Source: Sporolactobacillus pectinivorans
GTDB taxonomy: Bacteria; Bacillota; Bacilli; Bacillales; Sporolactobacillaceae
Assembly (NCBI RefSeq): GCF_002802965.1
Contig: NZ_NXGA01000001.1
Coordinates: 62,001-126,000, forward strand
DNA length: 64,000 bases
Reading direction: 5' to 3'
The notes beneath the pieces are model-generated. The model searched no databases and had not been told where the DNA came from. It worked only from the letters and a program-made list of their open reading frames with translations. Positions 35,036 to 44,545 of the stretch are shown here, one piece after another. The position numbers were made by a program, and so were the translations under genes. Numbering within the stretch: the first letter of the stretch is position 1; each line of letters begins with the position of its first letter.

Positions 35036-36571
35036 TCAGTGTTTGATGAAATGAATCGTGACCGGCAGCTGAATGGCACGTTCAAGATGTTTTCTATGCT
35101 TCTGGGCAGCCTGTTCTTCAAAAAAGGCATCGGCATGGTAATAAGCTGTCAATTGTAACTGCTTCTTCTTTGAAACTTTAACCTTAACCTCGTCTACAAC
35201 GTGCTGCCTTGTCCGGTCAAAGTCGTGGGCCAGACGAAGAACGGCTCCCAGTGTTTCATACATTTTCAGCTCCTCTTTAGTCACCATTTTTTCAAAGGGC
35301 ACAGCGAAATCAAGCATCTTATCACGATTCTTGAATGATGCGACCAGGGCAATGCCAAGACGGTCTCTATGGCTGACCCCATTAATGCTGATGTTAGTTA
35401 ATAAATAAAAAGTGTGCGCACTGCTTGATTCATTGTTCACGTATTCGCCAATGTAGGCCAGATCGGCACTATGCGACAGTACCCATGCCGTCCTTTTTTC
35501 CGGGAATTTACTGATAATCACCGGAATGACTCCGTTAAGTATTTGAAACGCCAGCGCCTTTACGTAACTGGTATGGCTGGAATCCAGATTAAAATTGCGC
35601 CTTAAATGGCGGATGCTTTCATTCAGGACATAAGGAATTTTTTCCACACCCCTCTGGTGCAGCATCCATTCAAAAAAGACACCCTCCCGTAACCCTTCAC
35701 TGCTGAGCATGAACGTTTCGCCGCGGTTCATTTGCACGAGCGTATTAATGACGGCGGAAGCCGGTACGATGATATCCGAACGGTCTCTGGACAACCCGTC
35801 CATTGTTTCACGGGCTTCCTGGCCCATGGCAGCAAGTCCGTGCGTCAGATCGCTTAAACGCTCACGCGGGATCGTGTATTGATGCAAACCGACCATTGGA
35901 TAATGCTGCTGCACTTGATCGATTTTCGCCAGATTGCGTGCCGTTCCACCGATACCGATAACCGGTAGCCCCCGCCCGACCAGCCAGTCAAACTGTGAGA
36001 ATTCATTTTTCAGGAAAGATTCAAGTTTAGTTTCAGCCTGTGGATCACCGCCCGAAAAATAAGTCTGGTATAATGTCACTGCGCCGAATGGGAAGGAATG
36101 GGCATGAACCAGTTCACGGTTGAGGAACATCGTTACTTCCGTGCTTCCGCCGCCAATATCGATTGAGATGCCGTTTTCGATGAATGTCGAGTTAATAACT
36201 GCATAATAACCATAATATGCTTCTTTTAACCCGGAAAGCAGACGGACACTCAGACCCGTCCGTTCTTTGACCCGCGCCATCACCTGATCCCGGTTTTTTG
36301 CCTTGCGCATGGCCGCTGTCGCTACCGTATCAATGGCTGTCACATTCTTCTCACGTGAGAGAATGGATTGGAAACGATCCAGAATTGTCAGGAGTATGGC
36401 AATTCCCTTTTCACTTAGATTTTCATTTTCATCTATGTAGTTGCTCAATCGGGCCACAGCTTTAAAATTAAGCAGTTCCTCGAAGAAATAGTTCCTGTCA
36501 ATTCCAATGACTACCAGCCTTATTGAGTTGGAACCAATATCAATCATGGCGTGCTTTGACACAATCTCCAA
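35036..36571 (-). CDS. ppx: Exopolyphosphatase / Ppx-GppA family phosphatase
   Basis: 511 residues. The N-terminal ASKHA fold has IDIGSNSIRLVVIG (phosphate loop) and ISIDIGGGSTEVTMFLN (second phosphate loop), with IGIGGTARNLAKID. The C-terminal half (from about 310) is an HD-like helical domain, as in long Ppx. It degrades polyphosphate processively or hydrolyses pppGpp. TTG at 36571 has GGGAG upstream. The adjacent PPK2 gene on the same strand supports a polyphosphate role. Confidence 0.93.
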   Translation of the reverse strand: MEIVSKHAMIDIGSNSIRLVVIGIDRNYFFEELLNFKAVARLSNYIDENENLSEKGIAILLTILDRFQSILSREKNVTAIDTVATAAMRKAKNRDQVMARVKERTGLSVRLLSGLKEAYYGYYAVINSTFIENGISIDIGGGSTEVTMFLNRELVHAHSFPFGAVTLYQTYFSGGDPQAETKLESFLKNEFSQFDWLVGRGLPVIGIGGTARNLAKIDQVQQHYPMVGLHQYTIPRERLSDLTHGLAAMGQEARETMDGLSRDRSDIIVPASAVINTLVQMNRGETFMLSSEGLREGVFFEWMLHQRGVEKIPYVLNESIRHLRRNFNLDSSHTSYVKALAFQILNGVIPVIISKFPEKRTAWVLSHSADLAYIGEYVNNESSSAHTFYLLTNISINGVSHRDRLGIALVASFKNRDKMLDFAVPFEKMVTKEELKMYETLGAVLRLAHDFDRTRQHVVDEVKVKVSKKKQLQLTAYYHADAFFEEQAAQKHRKHLERAIQLPVTIHFIKH

Positions 36572-36692
36572 AGTCCCGATCTCCCTTCAATAAAAAACGA
36601 ACATTAAAAATTTAAAATCAGCCGGCCGTTTTCTTTAACAGCAAGTATGTCCAAATTAAAGTATAGCTTAATTAAAAAGTTTTTGCCGTCCA

Positions 36693-37520
36693 TTATGCTT
36701 TCCCATGATAAGCGGGATCTTGCGAAAACTCCCTCTGATGGTCTTGTTTCCCCGCCTCTTCTGTCCGCTGCAGATCCGGATACTGTGGCAGTTCGACACC
36801 GCGTTTCTTCAAATCATTTTCTATCGACCGAACCATGTGTCTGATCACTGCCACACGGGCATACCATTTACTGTTGGCTGAAATAATGTGCCATGGCGCA
36901 TACGGCTGATCCGTTTTCTCAAACATCTCTTCGGCAGCAGTCAGATACTTGTCCCATTTTGCCCGGTTCCGCCAGTCCTCATCTGTGATTTTCCAGCGTT
37001 TCATCGGATTATTTTCACGTTCTTTAAAGCGTTTGTACTGCTCATCCTTGCTGATATGCAGCCAGAATTTTTCGATAATGTAGTGGTCATTGGTCAGCAG
37101 TTTCTCAAAACTGTTGATCTCCGAATAGGCCCGTTTCCATTCTTTTTTTTCAGCAAAACCCTCAACCCGTTCAACGAGCACGCGCCCATACCAGGAGCGA
37201 TCAAAAATCGCGATTTGCCCGAACTGCGGAATTTTCCGCCAGAACCGCTGCAAATAATGATATCGTTTCTCATGAGGGGCAGGTGCGGCAATAGCTGTCA
37301 CCCGCACTCCTCTCGGATCAAGATTGGCAACGGCACGCCTGATCGCACCGCCTTTCCCGGCAGCATCCCAGCCCTCAAAGACAAAGATCACAGCGGTATT
37401 CTCTTCAATCAGCAGATGCTGCAGTGAGAGAAGTCTTAATTGATATTTTTTCAGCTCTTTTTCATACTCTTTTCTGGATTTGATCGTTTTTGTCAGGTCT
37501 ACCCGATTCAAGAAATCCAT
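36693..37520 (-). CDS. ppk2: Polyphosphate kinase 2 (PPK2 family)
   Basis: 275 residues. Walker A FEGWDAAGKGGAIRR (about 45-60), Walker B IFDRSWYGRVLVERVEG and the lid region RFKERENNPMKRWKITDEDW match PPK2. These transfer phosphate between polyphosphate and nucleoside di- or monophosphates. It lies 121 bases upstream of ppx on the same strand, so polymer use and breakdown are probably co-ordinated. No ppk1 is in the window. ATG at 37520 follows AGGGAGGG. Confidence 0.94.
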   Translation of the reverse strand: MDFLNRVDLTKTIKSRKEYEKELKKYQLRLLSLQHLLIEENTAVIFVFEGWDAAGKGGAIRRAVANLDPRGVRVTAIAAPAPHEKRYHYLQRFWRKIPQFGQIAIFDRSWYGRVLVERVEGFAEKKEWKRAYSEINSFEKLLTNDHYIIEKFWLHISKDEQYKRFKERENNPMKRWKITDEDWRNRAKWDKYLTAAEEMFEKTDQPYAPWHIISANSKWYARVAVIRHMVRSIENDLKKRGVELPQYPDLQRTEEAGKQDHQREFSQDPAYHGKA

Positions 37521-37807
37521 TTGATTCCCTCCCTTTAATTTTCGGCATTTCCGCCTTGTATGCCCTGTTCAGTCGGATGCGGCCCACCCGTTCACTTACC
37601 TGCCCGTCATTATTACCTATAATATCCCTCTAATTTCCAAAACACGGCAAGCCATATTTATTTTTTCTATTTAAATTATGAATGCGCGGGTTAACAGTTG
37701 CAAATGCCTGATCTGCATTTCCTGCTATTATCATCAGCGGGCATAATTACCGTAAAACAACCCAAACTAATGAATGGCGGTATCACGCCAAAATCCCAAG
37801 GAAAGCT

Positions 37808-38014
37808 GTGAATGACATGTCAAAGTATCAACCTGAAGCAGAGGATTTTAACAAGCAGCAGAAGAAGTCTGAAAACCTGGCCGATGAAGAATTTGCTGCT
37901 GATGAAGAATTCGCACAGCCGCTCGACGAGCATTCTGTTGAAGAAAAAGAACGTGCTCAGAGAACCGGAGACGAATGCGAACACGATTCCAAGCATGATC
38001 AGAATAAAAAATAA
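37808..38014 (+). CDS. Small acidic hydrophilic protein of unknown function
   Basis: 68 residues, very rich in Glu, Asp, Lys and Gln with no hydrophobic core: ENLADEEFAADEEFAQPLDE and a tail DSKHDQNKK. EEFAADEEFAQ contains a duplicated DEEFA. It may be intrinsically disordered. AAGGAAAG precedes GTG 37808 by 2 nt and ATG 37817 by 11; the ATG may be the true start. A strong terminator follows at once, supporting a genuine short gene. Family not recognised. Confidence 0.6.
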   Translation: MNDMSKYQPEAEDFNKQQKKSENLADEEFAADEEFAQPLDEHSVEEKERAQRTGDECEHDSKHDQNKK

Positions 38015-38018
38015 CTGA

Positions 38019-38060
38019 GAAAAAGGGATCCGCATCAATCCGGGCGGATCCCTTTTTCTC
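38019..38060. terminator. Bidirectional terminator
   Basis: AAAAGGGATCCGC / GCGGATCCCTTTT stem (38021-38033, 38044-38056) with A and T tracts on both sides, between the acidic protein and the UPF0210 gene. Confidence 0.9.
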
Positions 38061-38080
38061 ATATTGCATCACTGTACCGT

Positions 38081-39436
38081 TTAATTCTTAAATGAATGAA
38101 TCGGAGCCGGAATGCGGCCGCCTCGGGCGATAAACGCGGCAGCTGAATGGCTGCTCACTTCCATTACCGGAGCATGACCCAGCAAGCCGCCGAATGCCAC
38201 ATTGTCTCCAACTTTTTTACCTGGGGCAGGAATGACGCGCACTGCTGTTGTTTTGTTGTTGATCACTCCGATAGCCGCTTCATCGGCAATCATAGCTGAA
38301 ATCGTTTCTGCCGGCGTATCGCCCGGAATCGCAATCATGTCGAGACCGACCGAGCACACGGCAGTCATTGCCTCAAGTTTTTGTATATTCAGCGCTCCGG
38401 CCTCCACAGCTTCGATCATTCCCGCATCCTCAGAGACCGGAATGAATGCTCCGCTCAAACCGCCGACATGGCTGCAGGCCATAACCCCGCCTTTTTTAAC
38501 CGCATCGTTAAGCAGCGCAAGTGCCGCAGTCGTGCCATGAGCCCCTGCCGATTCCAATCCCATTTCTTCGAGGATGCGGGCTACCGAGTCACCGACCGCC
38601 GGCGTAGGCGCCAGAGAAAGGTCAACGATGCCAAAGGGCACGCCCAGACGAGTCGAAGCCTCATGCCCAACCAGCTGCCCCATACGGGTAATTTTGAAAG
38701 CAATTTTCTTAATCGTTTCAGAGACAACGTCAAATGTCTCCCCTTTTACCTTTTCCAGGGCACGTTTGACAACACCGGGGCCGCTGACGCCCACGTTAAT
38801 GATGCAGTCGGCTTCACCGATTCCGTGAAAAGCTCCGGCCATGAACGGATTATCTTCGACCGCATTCGCGAAAATCACCAGTTTGGCACAGCCCAGTCCC
38901 TGTTCATCGGCTGTCCGCTCCGCCGTCTTCTTCACAATCCGGCCCATTTCACCAACCGCATCCATATTGATTCCTGAGCGGGTCGATCCAACATTGACAG
39001 AAGAGCAGACAAGCTCCGTTTCAGCCAGAGCTTCAGGAATCGATTGGATCAATCCGTAATCCCCGCTTGTATATCCCTTCTGTACCAGTGCACTGTAACC
39101 GCCGATAAAATTGACGCCGGTTGATTTTGCCGCTTTATCCAATGTCCGGGCATACGCGACATAATCGCCGTCCGTTGACGCGCCGGCAACAAGTGAAATC
39201 GGCGTTACTGAAATTCTCTTGTGGATGATCGGGATTCCGAATTCATTCTCGATATCTTCTCCTGTTTTGACCAGATTCTGTGCAAGCCGAGTCACTTTGT
39301 CATAAATTTTCTGCCGGGCTTTTTCTCCATCGCCGTCGATACAGTCAAGCAGGGATATACCCATTGTAATCGTGCGAATATCCAGCTTTTCTTCCTCAAT
39401 CATCCTAATTGTTTCCAGGATCTGATTTGTCTCCAT
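38081..39436 (-). CDS. UPF0210 / DUF711 family protein (PFL-like fold)
   Basis: 451 residues from the chosen start. [20 protein letters not shown] near the N-terminus and the long conserved middle ([48 protein letters not shown]) define the family, which resembles pyruvate-formate-lyase folds but lacks an assigned reaction. I take ATG 39436 because relatives begin M-x-x-x-Q-V/I-x-E-T-I; an upstream ATG 39457 directly follows the ACT gene's stop. In Firmicutes it is regularly coupled to the small ACT protein found just upstream here. Confidence 0.92.
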   Translation of the reverse strand: METNQILETIRMIEEEKLDIRTITMGISLLDCIDGDGEKARQKIYDKVTRLAQNLVKTGEDIENEFGIPIIHKRISVTPISLVAGASTDGDYVAYARTLDKAAKSTGVNFIGGYSALVQKGYTSGDYGLIQSIPEALAETELVCSSVNVGSTRSGINMDAVGEMGRIVKKTAERTADEQGLGCAKLVIFANAVEDNPFMAGAFHGIGEADCIINVGVSGPGVVKRALEKVKGETFDVVSETIKKIAFKITRMGQLVGHEASTRLGVPFGIVDLSLAPTPAVGDSVARILEEMGLESAGAHGTTAALALLNDAVKKGGVMACSHVGGLSGAFIPVSEDAGMIEAVEAGALNIQKLEAMTAVCSVGLDMIAIPGDTPAETISAMIADEAAIGVINNKTTAVRVIPAPGKKVGDNVAFGGLLGHAPVMEVSSHSAAAFIARGGRIPAPIHSFKN

Positions 39437-39458
39437 CGTTTTTTCGAAAACCTCCATG

Positions 39459-39728
39459 TTATAAGCTGTGCATCGATGTGAAAATTTCTTCGCGTTGGAT
39501 CTTGATCTGTACATTCAGCTCGTCGCCCTTGTCCGCCAGCGCTTTCTTGATACCACCGAAAGTTTCTTTGGCGGCCGACAAATCAAGGATCATCATCATC
39601 GTAAAATAACCATTCATAATCGTCTGGGTTACATCCAGAATATTTACCTGCAGATCGGCAAGCTGACGGCTGACGCCGGCAACAATACCGACATTATCCT
39701 TGCCAATCACTGTCAAAATGGCTTTCAT
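39459..39728 (-). CDS. ACT-domain protein (UPF0237)
   Basis: 89 residues, a single ACT domain: [43 protein letters not shown] domains bind amino acids as regulators. ATG at 39728 has AGAGGTG 8 nt upstream. It is followed by the UPF0210 gene with almost no gap, so the pair is one operon and presumably one functional unit. Function unknown. Confidence 0.92.
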   Translation of the reverse strand: MKAILTVIGKDNVGIVAGVSRQLADLQVNILDVTQTIMNGYFTMMMILDLSAAKETFGGIKKALADKGDELNVQIKIQREEIFTSMHSL

Positions 39729-39858
39729 GAACAACACCTCTGATTTTTGAAATTTTAGTTGTGCCAAGCAACGCGCATGCATATCCTCACAGGACATTGA
39801 CAAAAGTGCATCTTTCTTATAAGATAATGTTTGTCTTTGTAAGGCGTTGCCAAAGCAT

Positions 39859-39929
39859 GCGGGTGTAGTTTAATGGTAAAATTAGAGCTTCCCAAGCTCT
39901 CGTCGTGGGTTCGATTCCCATCACCCGCT
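39859..39929 (+). tRNA. tRNA-Gly (anticodon CCC)
   Basis: 71 nt folding as a cloverleaf: acceptor GCGGGTG / CACCCGC, D arm with AATGGTA, anticodon stem AGAGC/GCTCT with loop TTCCCAA (CCC), T arm GTGGG-TTCGATT-CCCAT, discriminator T. CCA is not encoded. It reads GGG codons. It stands alone between minus-strand genes and is followed by its own terminator. Confidence 0.95.
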
Positions 39930-39945
39930 TATTTTAAAGGTATTT

Positions 39946-39970
39946 AGAGCGATCCGTCGCTCTTTTTTTT
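39946..39970 (+). terminator. Terminator after tRNA-Gly
   Basis: AGAGCG / CGCTCT stem, 6-nt loop, eight T. Confidence 0.85.
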
Positions 39971-39989
39971 GCGCTTTTTACTGGGATTT

Positions 39990-40586
39990 TTAGATACTGG
40001 TCACCTTACCGAACGACTTTAAATGATCGATTTTATTATAATCGACAATTTTCCATGAGTCTCCGTCTGACACGATATGACTGATGCATGTATTGAAGAG
40101 CTTCGTTTTGCCGGTGCCAATCTCGCCCTGTGACAGGATCGCCAGAATGACATTAATCAGCCCGCCGTGCGCGACAAGCAGCACTTTTTCATCCGGAAAA
40201 TCTCTTCTGATATTTTTAATCCCCGCAAGGGCACGCTTGCTGATGTGATCAAATGACTCCATGTCCGGAATAGCTCCGCCCGGGAAATGTCTGTCTCGTT
40301 CGGCAACAGTCATTCCAGAAGCTTCCCCGTAATCTTTTTCAGTAAAATTATCGCTGACAAACAGAGGAAGATGTCCGACAAAATGATTGCAAATCATCGC
40401 CGTTTCCTTTGCGCGCAGGAGCGGGCTGGTAAAGATTGCCGCAAAATCTGATTTCCCCAGATATCGCCCAACTCTAATTGCCTGATCTTCGCCCCTGTCG
40501 TTCAGCGGAACATCTTCCCGTCCCTGAAGTTTTCCTTCTGCATTCCAATCCGTCTCACCATGCCTGACAAGGCATATTGCTGTCAT
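39990..40586 (-). CDS. Histidine phosphatase family protein (phosphoglycerate mutase-like)
   Basis: 198 residues. The catalytic RHGETDWN at residues 8-15 provides the phospho-His, and VAHGGLINVI near residue 140 the second His. LQGREDVPLNDRGEDQA is the usual following stretch. Members are broad phosphatases, cofactor-dependent mutases or alpha-ribazole phosphatases; no cobalamin genes are near. ATG at 40586 follows GGATGAG. Confidence 0.92.
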   Translation of the reverse strand: MTAICLVRHGETDWNAEGKLQGREDVPLNDRGEDQAIRVGRYLGKSDFAAIFTSPLLRAKETAMICNHFVGHLPLFVSDNFTEKDYGEASGMTVAERDRHFPGGAIPDMESFDHISKRALAGIKNIRRDFPDEKVLLVAHGGLINVILAILSQGEIGTGKTKLFNTCISHIVSDGDSWKIVDYNKIDHLKSFGKVTSI

Positions 40587-40737
40587 GACTCATCCTCCAT
40601 CTGCTGATTCTCGGGAGCCTCCGCTCATTTTAAAATGCTCCATCTGTGTAAATTCATTATAACGAAAAACGAGCCGCAATGCCTCGACAAAATCGGTATT
40701 TTTTTGATTAAGTCGATAAAGCGCCGAATTTTTTTTA

Positions 40738-40771
40738 CAAAAAAACTGCCCGCTTCCTATATACGGGCAGT
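40738..40771 (-). terminator. Terminator after the nucleoside transporter operon
   Basis: Minus strand ACTGCCCG / CGGGCAGT stem, 11-nt loop, then TTTTTTT. Confidence 0.88.
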
Positions 40772-40789
40772 GGTGTCCAGTTTTCGATC

Positions 40790-41755
40790 CTATCTTTGTC
40801 CTTTGAAGTAAGGTATACCGTCGGCTTTCGGCGCTTCAGCTCTTCCAACAAATCCAGTCAGGACAATCAGGGTCAGCACATAAGGTGCGATCAGCAGAAT
40901 GACTGAAGGAAGCCGGTCAAGATAAGGAATCTGCTGGCTGGTAATGCTGAGTGACTGGGCAAAACCGAAGAAAAGCGACCCAAGCATAGCCCCGATCGGG
41001 TGCCATTTGCCGAAGATCATGGCAGCCAGGGCAAGAAAACCTTGCCCGGCGATGGTTGATATGTTGAAATTAGATGTAATCGTCACGAGATAGACCGCAC
41101 CGCCGATACCACCCATTACACCGCTAAGCATAACGCCGATATAGCGCATTTTGGTGACACTGATTCCGAGCGTATCCGCGGCTTCCGGGTGCTCGCCCAC
41201 TGAACGGAGTCTAAGCCCGAACGGTGTCTTAAATAATACATACCAGACAACAAATGACGCCAGAATCGCAAGATAGGAAGTATAGGTTACCTGCTGGAAG
41301 AAAATAGGTCCGATAATGGGTATATTATGCAGTACAGGGATGCTGATTTTGTCGATATTGTTCGCAATATAAGGCGTCTGTCCCTGTCCGTTATAAATCA
41401 TTTTTACGAGATAAATCGTCAGTCCCTGGGCTAGGAAGTTTAGGGCTACACCACTGACTGTTTGATCTGCATGAAATGAGATCGAAACCACAGCATGAAT
41501 CAATGAAAACAGGCCGCCGGCAATAGCAGCAATCAGAATTGCAATCCATGGTGACGCTTGACCCAGCCCGGCTTGCTGAAGAAACAGTGTTGCAATGGCT
41601 CCAGTAAAAGCTCCGACCCACATTAACCCTTCCAAGCCAATGTTTACAACACCCGACCGTTCGGAGAAAACACCGCCGAGAGAGGTAAAAATCAGCGGGG
41701 CCGCGGTCAGCAATGTTGAAGGTATAATGATGGTAAGTACTTCATAAAAGCTCAT
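40790..41755 (-). CDS. nupQ: Nucleoside ABC transporter permease (NupQ/YufQ-like)
   Basis: 321 residues of the BPD_transp_2 (ribose/nucleoside) type, about ten hydrophobic segments. VFSERSGVVNIGLEGLMWVG near the N-terminus is the conserved block of these permeases, and LRSVGEHPEAADTLGISVTK the ATPase-coupling loop. ATG 41755 overlaps the upstream stop as ATGA, with AAGGGGG 8 nt before. Forms the channel with NupP. Confidence 0.93.
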   Translation of the reverse strand: MSFYEVLTIIIPSTLLTAAPLIFTSLGGVFSERSGVVNIGLEGLMWVGAFTGAIATLFLQQAGLGQASPWIAILIAAIAGGLFSLIHAVVSISFHADQTVSGVALNFLAQGLTIYLVKMIYNGQGQTPYIANNIDKISIPVLHNIPIIGPIFFQQVTYTSYLAILASFVVWYVLFKTPFGLRLRSVGEHPEAADTLGISVTKMRYIGVMLSGVMGGIGGAVYLVTITSNFNISTIAGQGFLALAAMIFGKWHPIGAMLGSLFFGFAQSLSITSQQIPYLDRLPSVILLIAPYVLTLIVLTGFVGRAEAPKADGIPYFKGQR

Positions 41756-42819
41756 GACTGATGCCCCCTTCGTGACAAGCGGAGCCAGGCCCACTTAATC
41801 ACATAACTGGACCCGACAAAGAAAATGATCAGTGCGATGACAACTTGAATCAAATCCGTAGGAACACCGGCTACCGCCTGCATAGTCAGGCCTCCTGTCT
41901 GCAGGCCGGCGAATAGAGCGCCAGCCAGTACAACGCCGATTGGCGTATTCATTCCCAGCAGGGCAACAGCAATACCGTTGAAGCCAATTCCGGTAAAAGA
42001 GGAATTGATCATCATGTACTGATAGGTTCCCAGCCCCTCCATCGCTCCCGCCAGGCCGGCAAAAATTCCGGAAATAACCATTGACAAAACAATGTTGCGG
42101 CCGACATTCATACCGGCATATCTGGATGCATCCGGGCTGAAACCTACTGACCTCAGTTCGAAACCCAAAGTTGTCCGCCACAGGATAAACCACATCACAA
42201 CCACGGCAATAATGGCAACAATAAATCCCCAGTGCAGCCGGGACCCCTGAGTCAGATTGGCCAGAAAATTCGAAGCAAGTGAAGCAGATGAAGGTATTGT
42301 CGGTGTGCGTTCACCTTGAGTATATAGAAAGTTTCTGATAAGAGACGCTGTCAAATACAAAGCTATGTAATTCATCATGATCGTGGAAATAACTTCATGA
42401 ACTTTGAACTTCGCCTTCAACAGACCTGGAAGGTAACCCCATAATCCCCCAGCAACACCTCCGGCAATAATGGAAAGCGGGAGCAAAATGAATTTCGGTG
42501 GTCCGTCCAGTTCAATGGCGCAGGCAACAGATGCCAGCCAGCCAACCATTAACTGCCCTTCAACGCCGATATTGAACAGCCCGGTTCTGAATGCAAAAGC
42601 AACCGCCAGTCCGGATAGCACGAGAGGAATCATCGCGCGTATCGTCTCGCCCGCATAATAAGGCTGCAGAAAAATAGATTGAATAATTGAACCATACGCC
42701 AGCAGCGGATTATATCCACCGGCAATCATAATCACTGCCCCGCAGAGCAGTCCCAGCAATACAGAAACAAGTGGTATTAGAAGAGTCATCCAGTTAATTT
42801 TTTTCAGAAATCCGGTCAC
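41752..42819 (-). CDS. nupP: Nucleoside ABC transporter permease (NupP/YufP-like)
   Basis: 355 residues. FRTGLFNIGVEGQLMVGWLA and LRSVGFSPDASRYAGMNVGR mark it as the larger partner permease. It overlaps nupO by 4 bases and nupQ by 4 bases, showing tight coupling. Imports purine nucleosides (guanosine-type in B. subtilis) together with NupO, NupQ and NupN. Confidence 0.93.
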   Translation of the reverse strand: MTGFLKKINWMTLLIPLVSVLLGLLCGAVIMIAGGYNPLLAYGSIIQSIFLQPYYAGETIRAMIPLVLSGLAVAFAFRTGLFNIGVEGQLMVGWLASVACAIELDGPPKFILLPLSIIAGGVAGGLWGYLPGLLKAKFKVHEVISTIMMNYIALYLTASLIRNFLYTQGERTPTIPSSASLASNFLANLTQGSRLHWGFIVAIIAVVVMWFILWRTTLGFELRSVGFSPDASRYAGMNVGRNIVLSMVISGIFAGLAGAMEGLGTYQYMMINSSFTGIGFNGIAVALLGMNTPIGVVLAGALFAGLQTGGLTMQAVAGVPTDLIQVVIALIIFFVGSSYVIKWAWLRLSRRGHQS

Positions 42820-44339
42820 GCCTGACTCTCCCCCTTCTTATGGCCGGCCATAAGCAGACCCAGTTCGTTTTCATTTGTTTTCTTAGAATCGACAATGTCA
42901 ATAATACGTCCCTCATAAATCACAGCAATCCGGTCACTCAGGTGAAGGATTTCATCCAGTTCAAAAGAAACCAGCAGCACCGCTTTACCCTTTTTTTTCT
43001 CTTCCAACAGTTTGCCATGGATAAATTCAATCGCTCCGATATCGAGACCACGGGTCGGCTGTGCAGCAACAAGCAGCTGCGGGCTGCGATCCACTTCACG
43101 GGCAACAATCACTTTCTGCTGATTGCCTCCCGACAGCGAACGGGCCAGCGTTCTTTCTCCCGGAGTCCGCACGTCAAACTCCTTGATTAACGCTCTGGCC
43201 TTTTGACTGATCGTTTTAGGGCGCAATATGCCTGCCTTCGCATAAGGATTTTTATAATACGTTTGCAGTATCAGGTTTTCACCGACGGTAAAATCCAGAA
43301 CGAGTCCGTCTTTCTGCCGGTCTTCCGGAATATAGCCGAGGCCGGACTCAGTGATCTTCCTTGCCCGACTGTGAGTCATGTCCCGCCCGTTAATTTCAAT
43401 CGATCCAGACTTCACTTTACGCAGCCCGGCAATCGCTTCAATCAGTTCCCCCTGACCGTTGCCATCCACCCCCGCTATGCCCAGGATCTCGCCGCCGTGA
43501 ACGGTTAGGCTGAGATTATTGACAACCTGGACTTTTCTTGAATCCAGCACTGTCAGGTTCCTGATATCAAGCACTTTACCCTGTGGCTCATAAGGATCTT
43601 CGTTAATTTGGGTATTCACTTCGCGTCCGACCATCATATTCGCCAAATCATTTGGATTGGTTTCATCAATGCCCAGCGAATCGATCACTTTGCCTCGCCG
43701 GATCACCGTCACCCGGTCACATGCTTCAAAAATTTCCTTCAGCTTATGCGTGATCAAAATAATCGATTTTCCTTCGCTGACCAGCCTTTGCATGATTTCG
43801 ATCAATTCCTTGATTTCAATCGGTGTCAGTACCGCAGTTGGTTCATCAAAAATCAGTATATCGGAACCCCGATACAATGTCTTCAGAATTTCAACGCGCT
43901 GTTGCATGCCAACGGTGATATCTTCCACCTTTTTCAAGGGATCGATATCAAGTCCGTATTTTTCTGACAGTTCCCTGGCAATTTTAACTGCCTTGCCCAA
44001 ATCCAGCCGTCCATGTTTCCTCGGCTCCTTGCCGAGAATAATATTTTCAGCTACGGTAAACTTATCGATCAGCATGAAGTGCTGATGCACCATGCCGATC
44101 CCCAGACGGTTGGCATCATTCGGATCTGTGATTTTCACTTTTTTTCCATGAACATAGATTTCACCTTCATCCGGCTGATAGAGGCCGAAGAGAATATTCA
44201 TTAGCGTGGATTTGCCGGCACCATTCTCTCCGAAAAGAGCATGTATCTCGCCCTCATTAACCTGGAGAGTAATATCGTCATTTGCGACAATACCCGGAAA
44301 AGCTTTCCGGATATGTTTCATTTCAATCGCGTAGGCCAT
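42816..44339 (-). CDS. nupO: Nucleoside ABC transporter ATPase, two tandem domains (NupO/YufO-like)
   Basis: 507 residues, two ABC modules. The first has Walker A FGENGAGKSTLMNI and Walker B DILIFDEPTAVLTP. The second has GVDGNGQGELIEAI, a degenerate Walker A, and LSGGNQQKVIVARE, as usual for sugar/nucleoside importers. Starts ATG 44339 with GAGGAGG upstream. A hairpin between it and the binding-protein gene may lower its expression relative to NupN. Confidence 0.94.
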   Translation of the reverse strand: MAYAIEMKHIRKAFPGIVANDDITLQVNEGEIHALFGENGAGKSTLMNILFGLYQPDEGEIYVHGKKVKITDPNDANRLGIGMVHQHFMLIDKFTVAENIILGKEPRKHGRLDLGKAVKIARELSEKYGLDIDPLKKVEDITVGMQQRVEILKTLYRGSDILIFDEPTAVLTPIEIKELIEIMQRLVSEGKSIILITHKLKEIFEACDRVTVIRRGKVIDSLGIDETNPNDLANMMVGREVNTQINEDPYEPQGKVLDIRNLTVLDSRKVQVVNNLSLTVHGGEILGIAGVDGNGQGELIEAIAGLRKVKSGSIEINGRDMTHSRARKITESGLGYIPEDRQKDGLVLDFTVGENLILQTYYKNPYAKAGILRPKTISQKARALIKEFDVRTPGERTLARSLSGGNQQKVIVAREVDRSPQLLVAAQPTRGLDIGAIEFIHGKLLEEKKKGKAVLLVSFELDEILHLSDRIAVIYEGRIIDIVDSKKTNENELGLLMAGHKKGESQA

Positions 44340-44502
44340 GGCTTTTGCCTCCTCTCGGGTGATGTAAACGTTTATTATAATACGGTTTGAATAGAGTTAC
44401 GGTTAGTCCGCAACGCTTTACCCGTGACAAGTCAACTGAATAAGTGCGAATCTTTCTGAATCCGTGGTTTCCGCCATCAATAAAATTTTATATTAATAAT
44501 AA

Positions 44503-44531
44503 TGGATGGGGCACACATCCCGCCTCATCCA
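44503..44531 (-). terminator. Intra-operon hairpin between nupN and nupO
   Basis: Minus strand TGGATGAGGC pairs with GCCCCATCCA (one mismatch), 9-nt loop, followed by an A/T mix rather than a T run. It may stabilise nupN mRNA or partly terminate transcription. Confidence 0.55.
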
Positions 44532-44545
44532 TCAGAAAATCAATA

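Noticed and set aside
37812..38018. Second frame overlapping the small acidic protein gene
   Set aside because: Out of frame with the ribosome binding site spacing; the acidic frame has biased, protein-like composition and ends just before the terminator.
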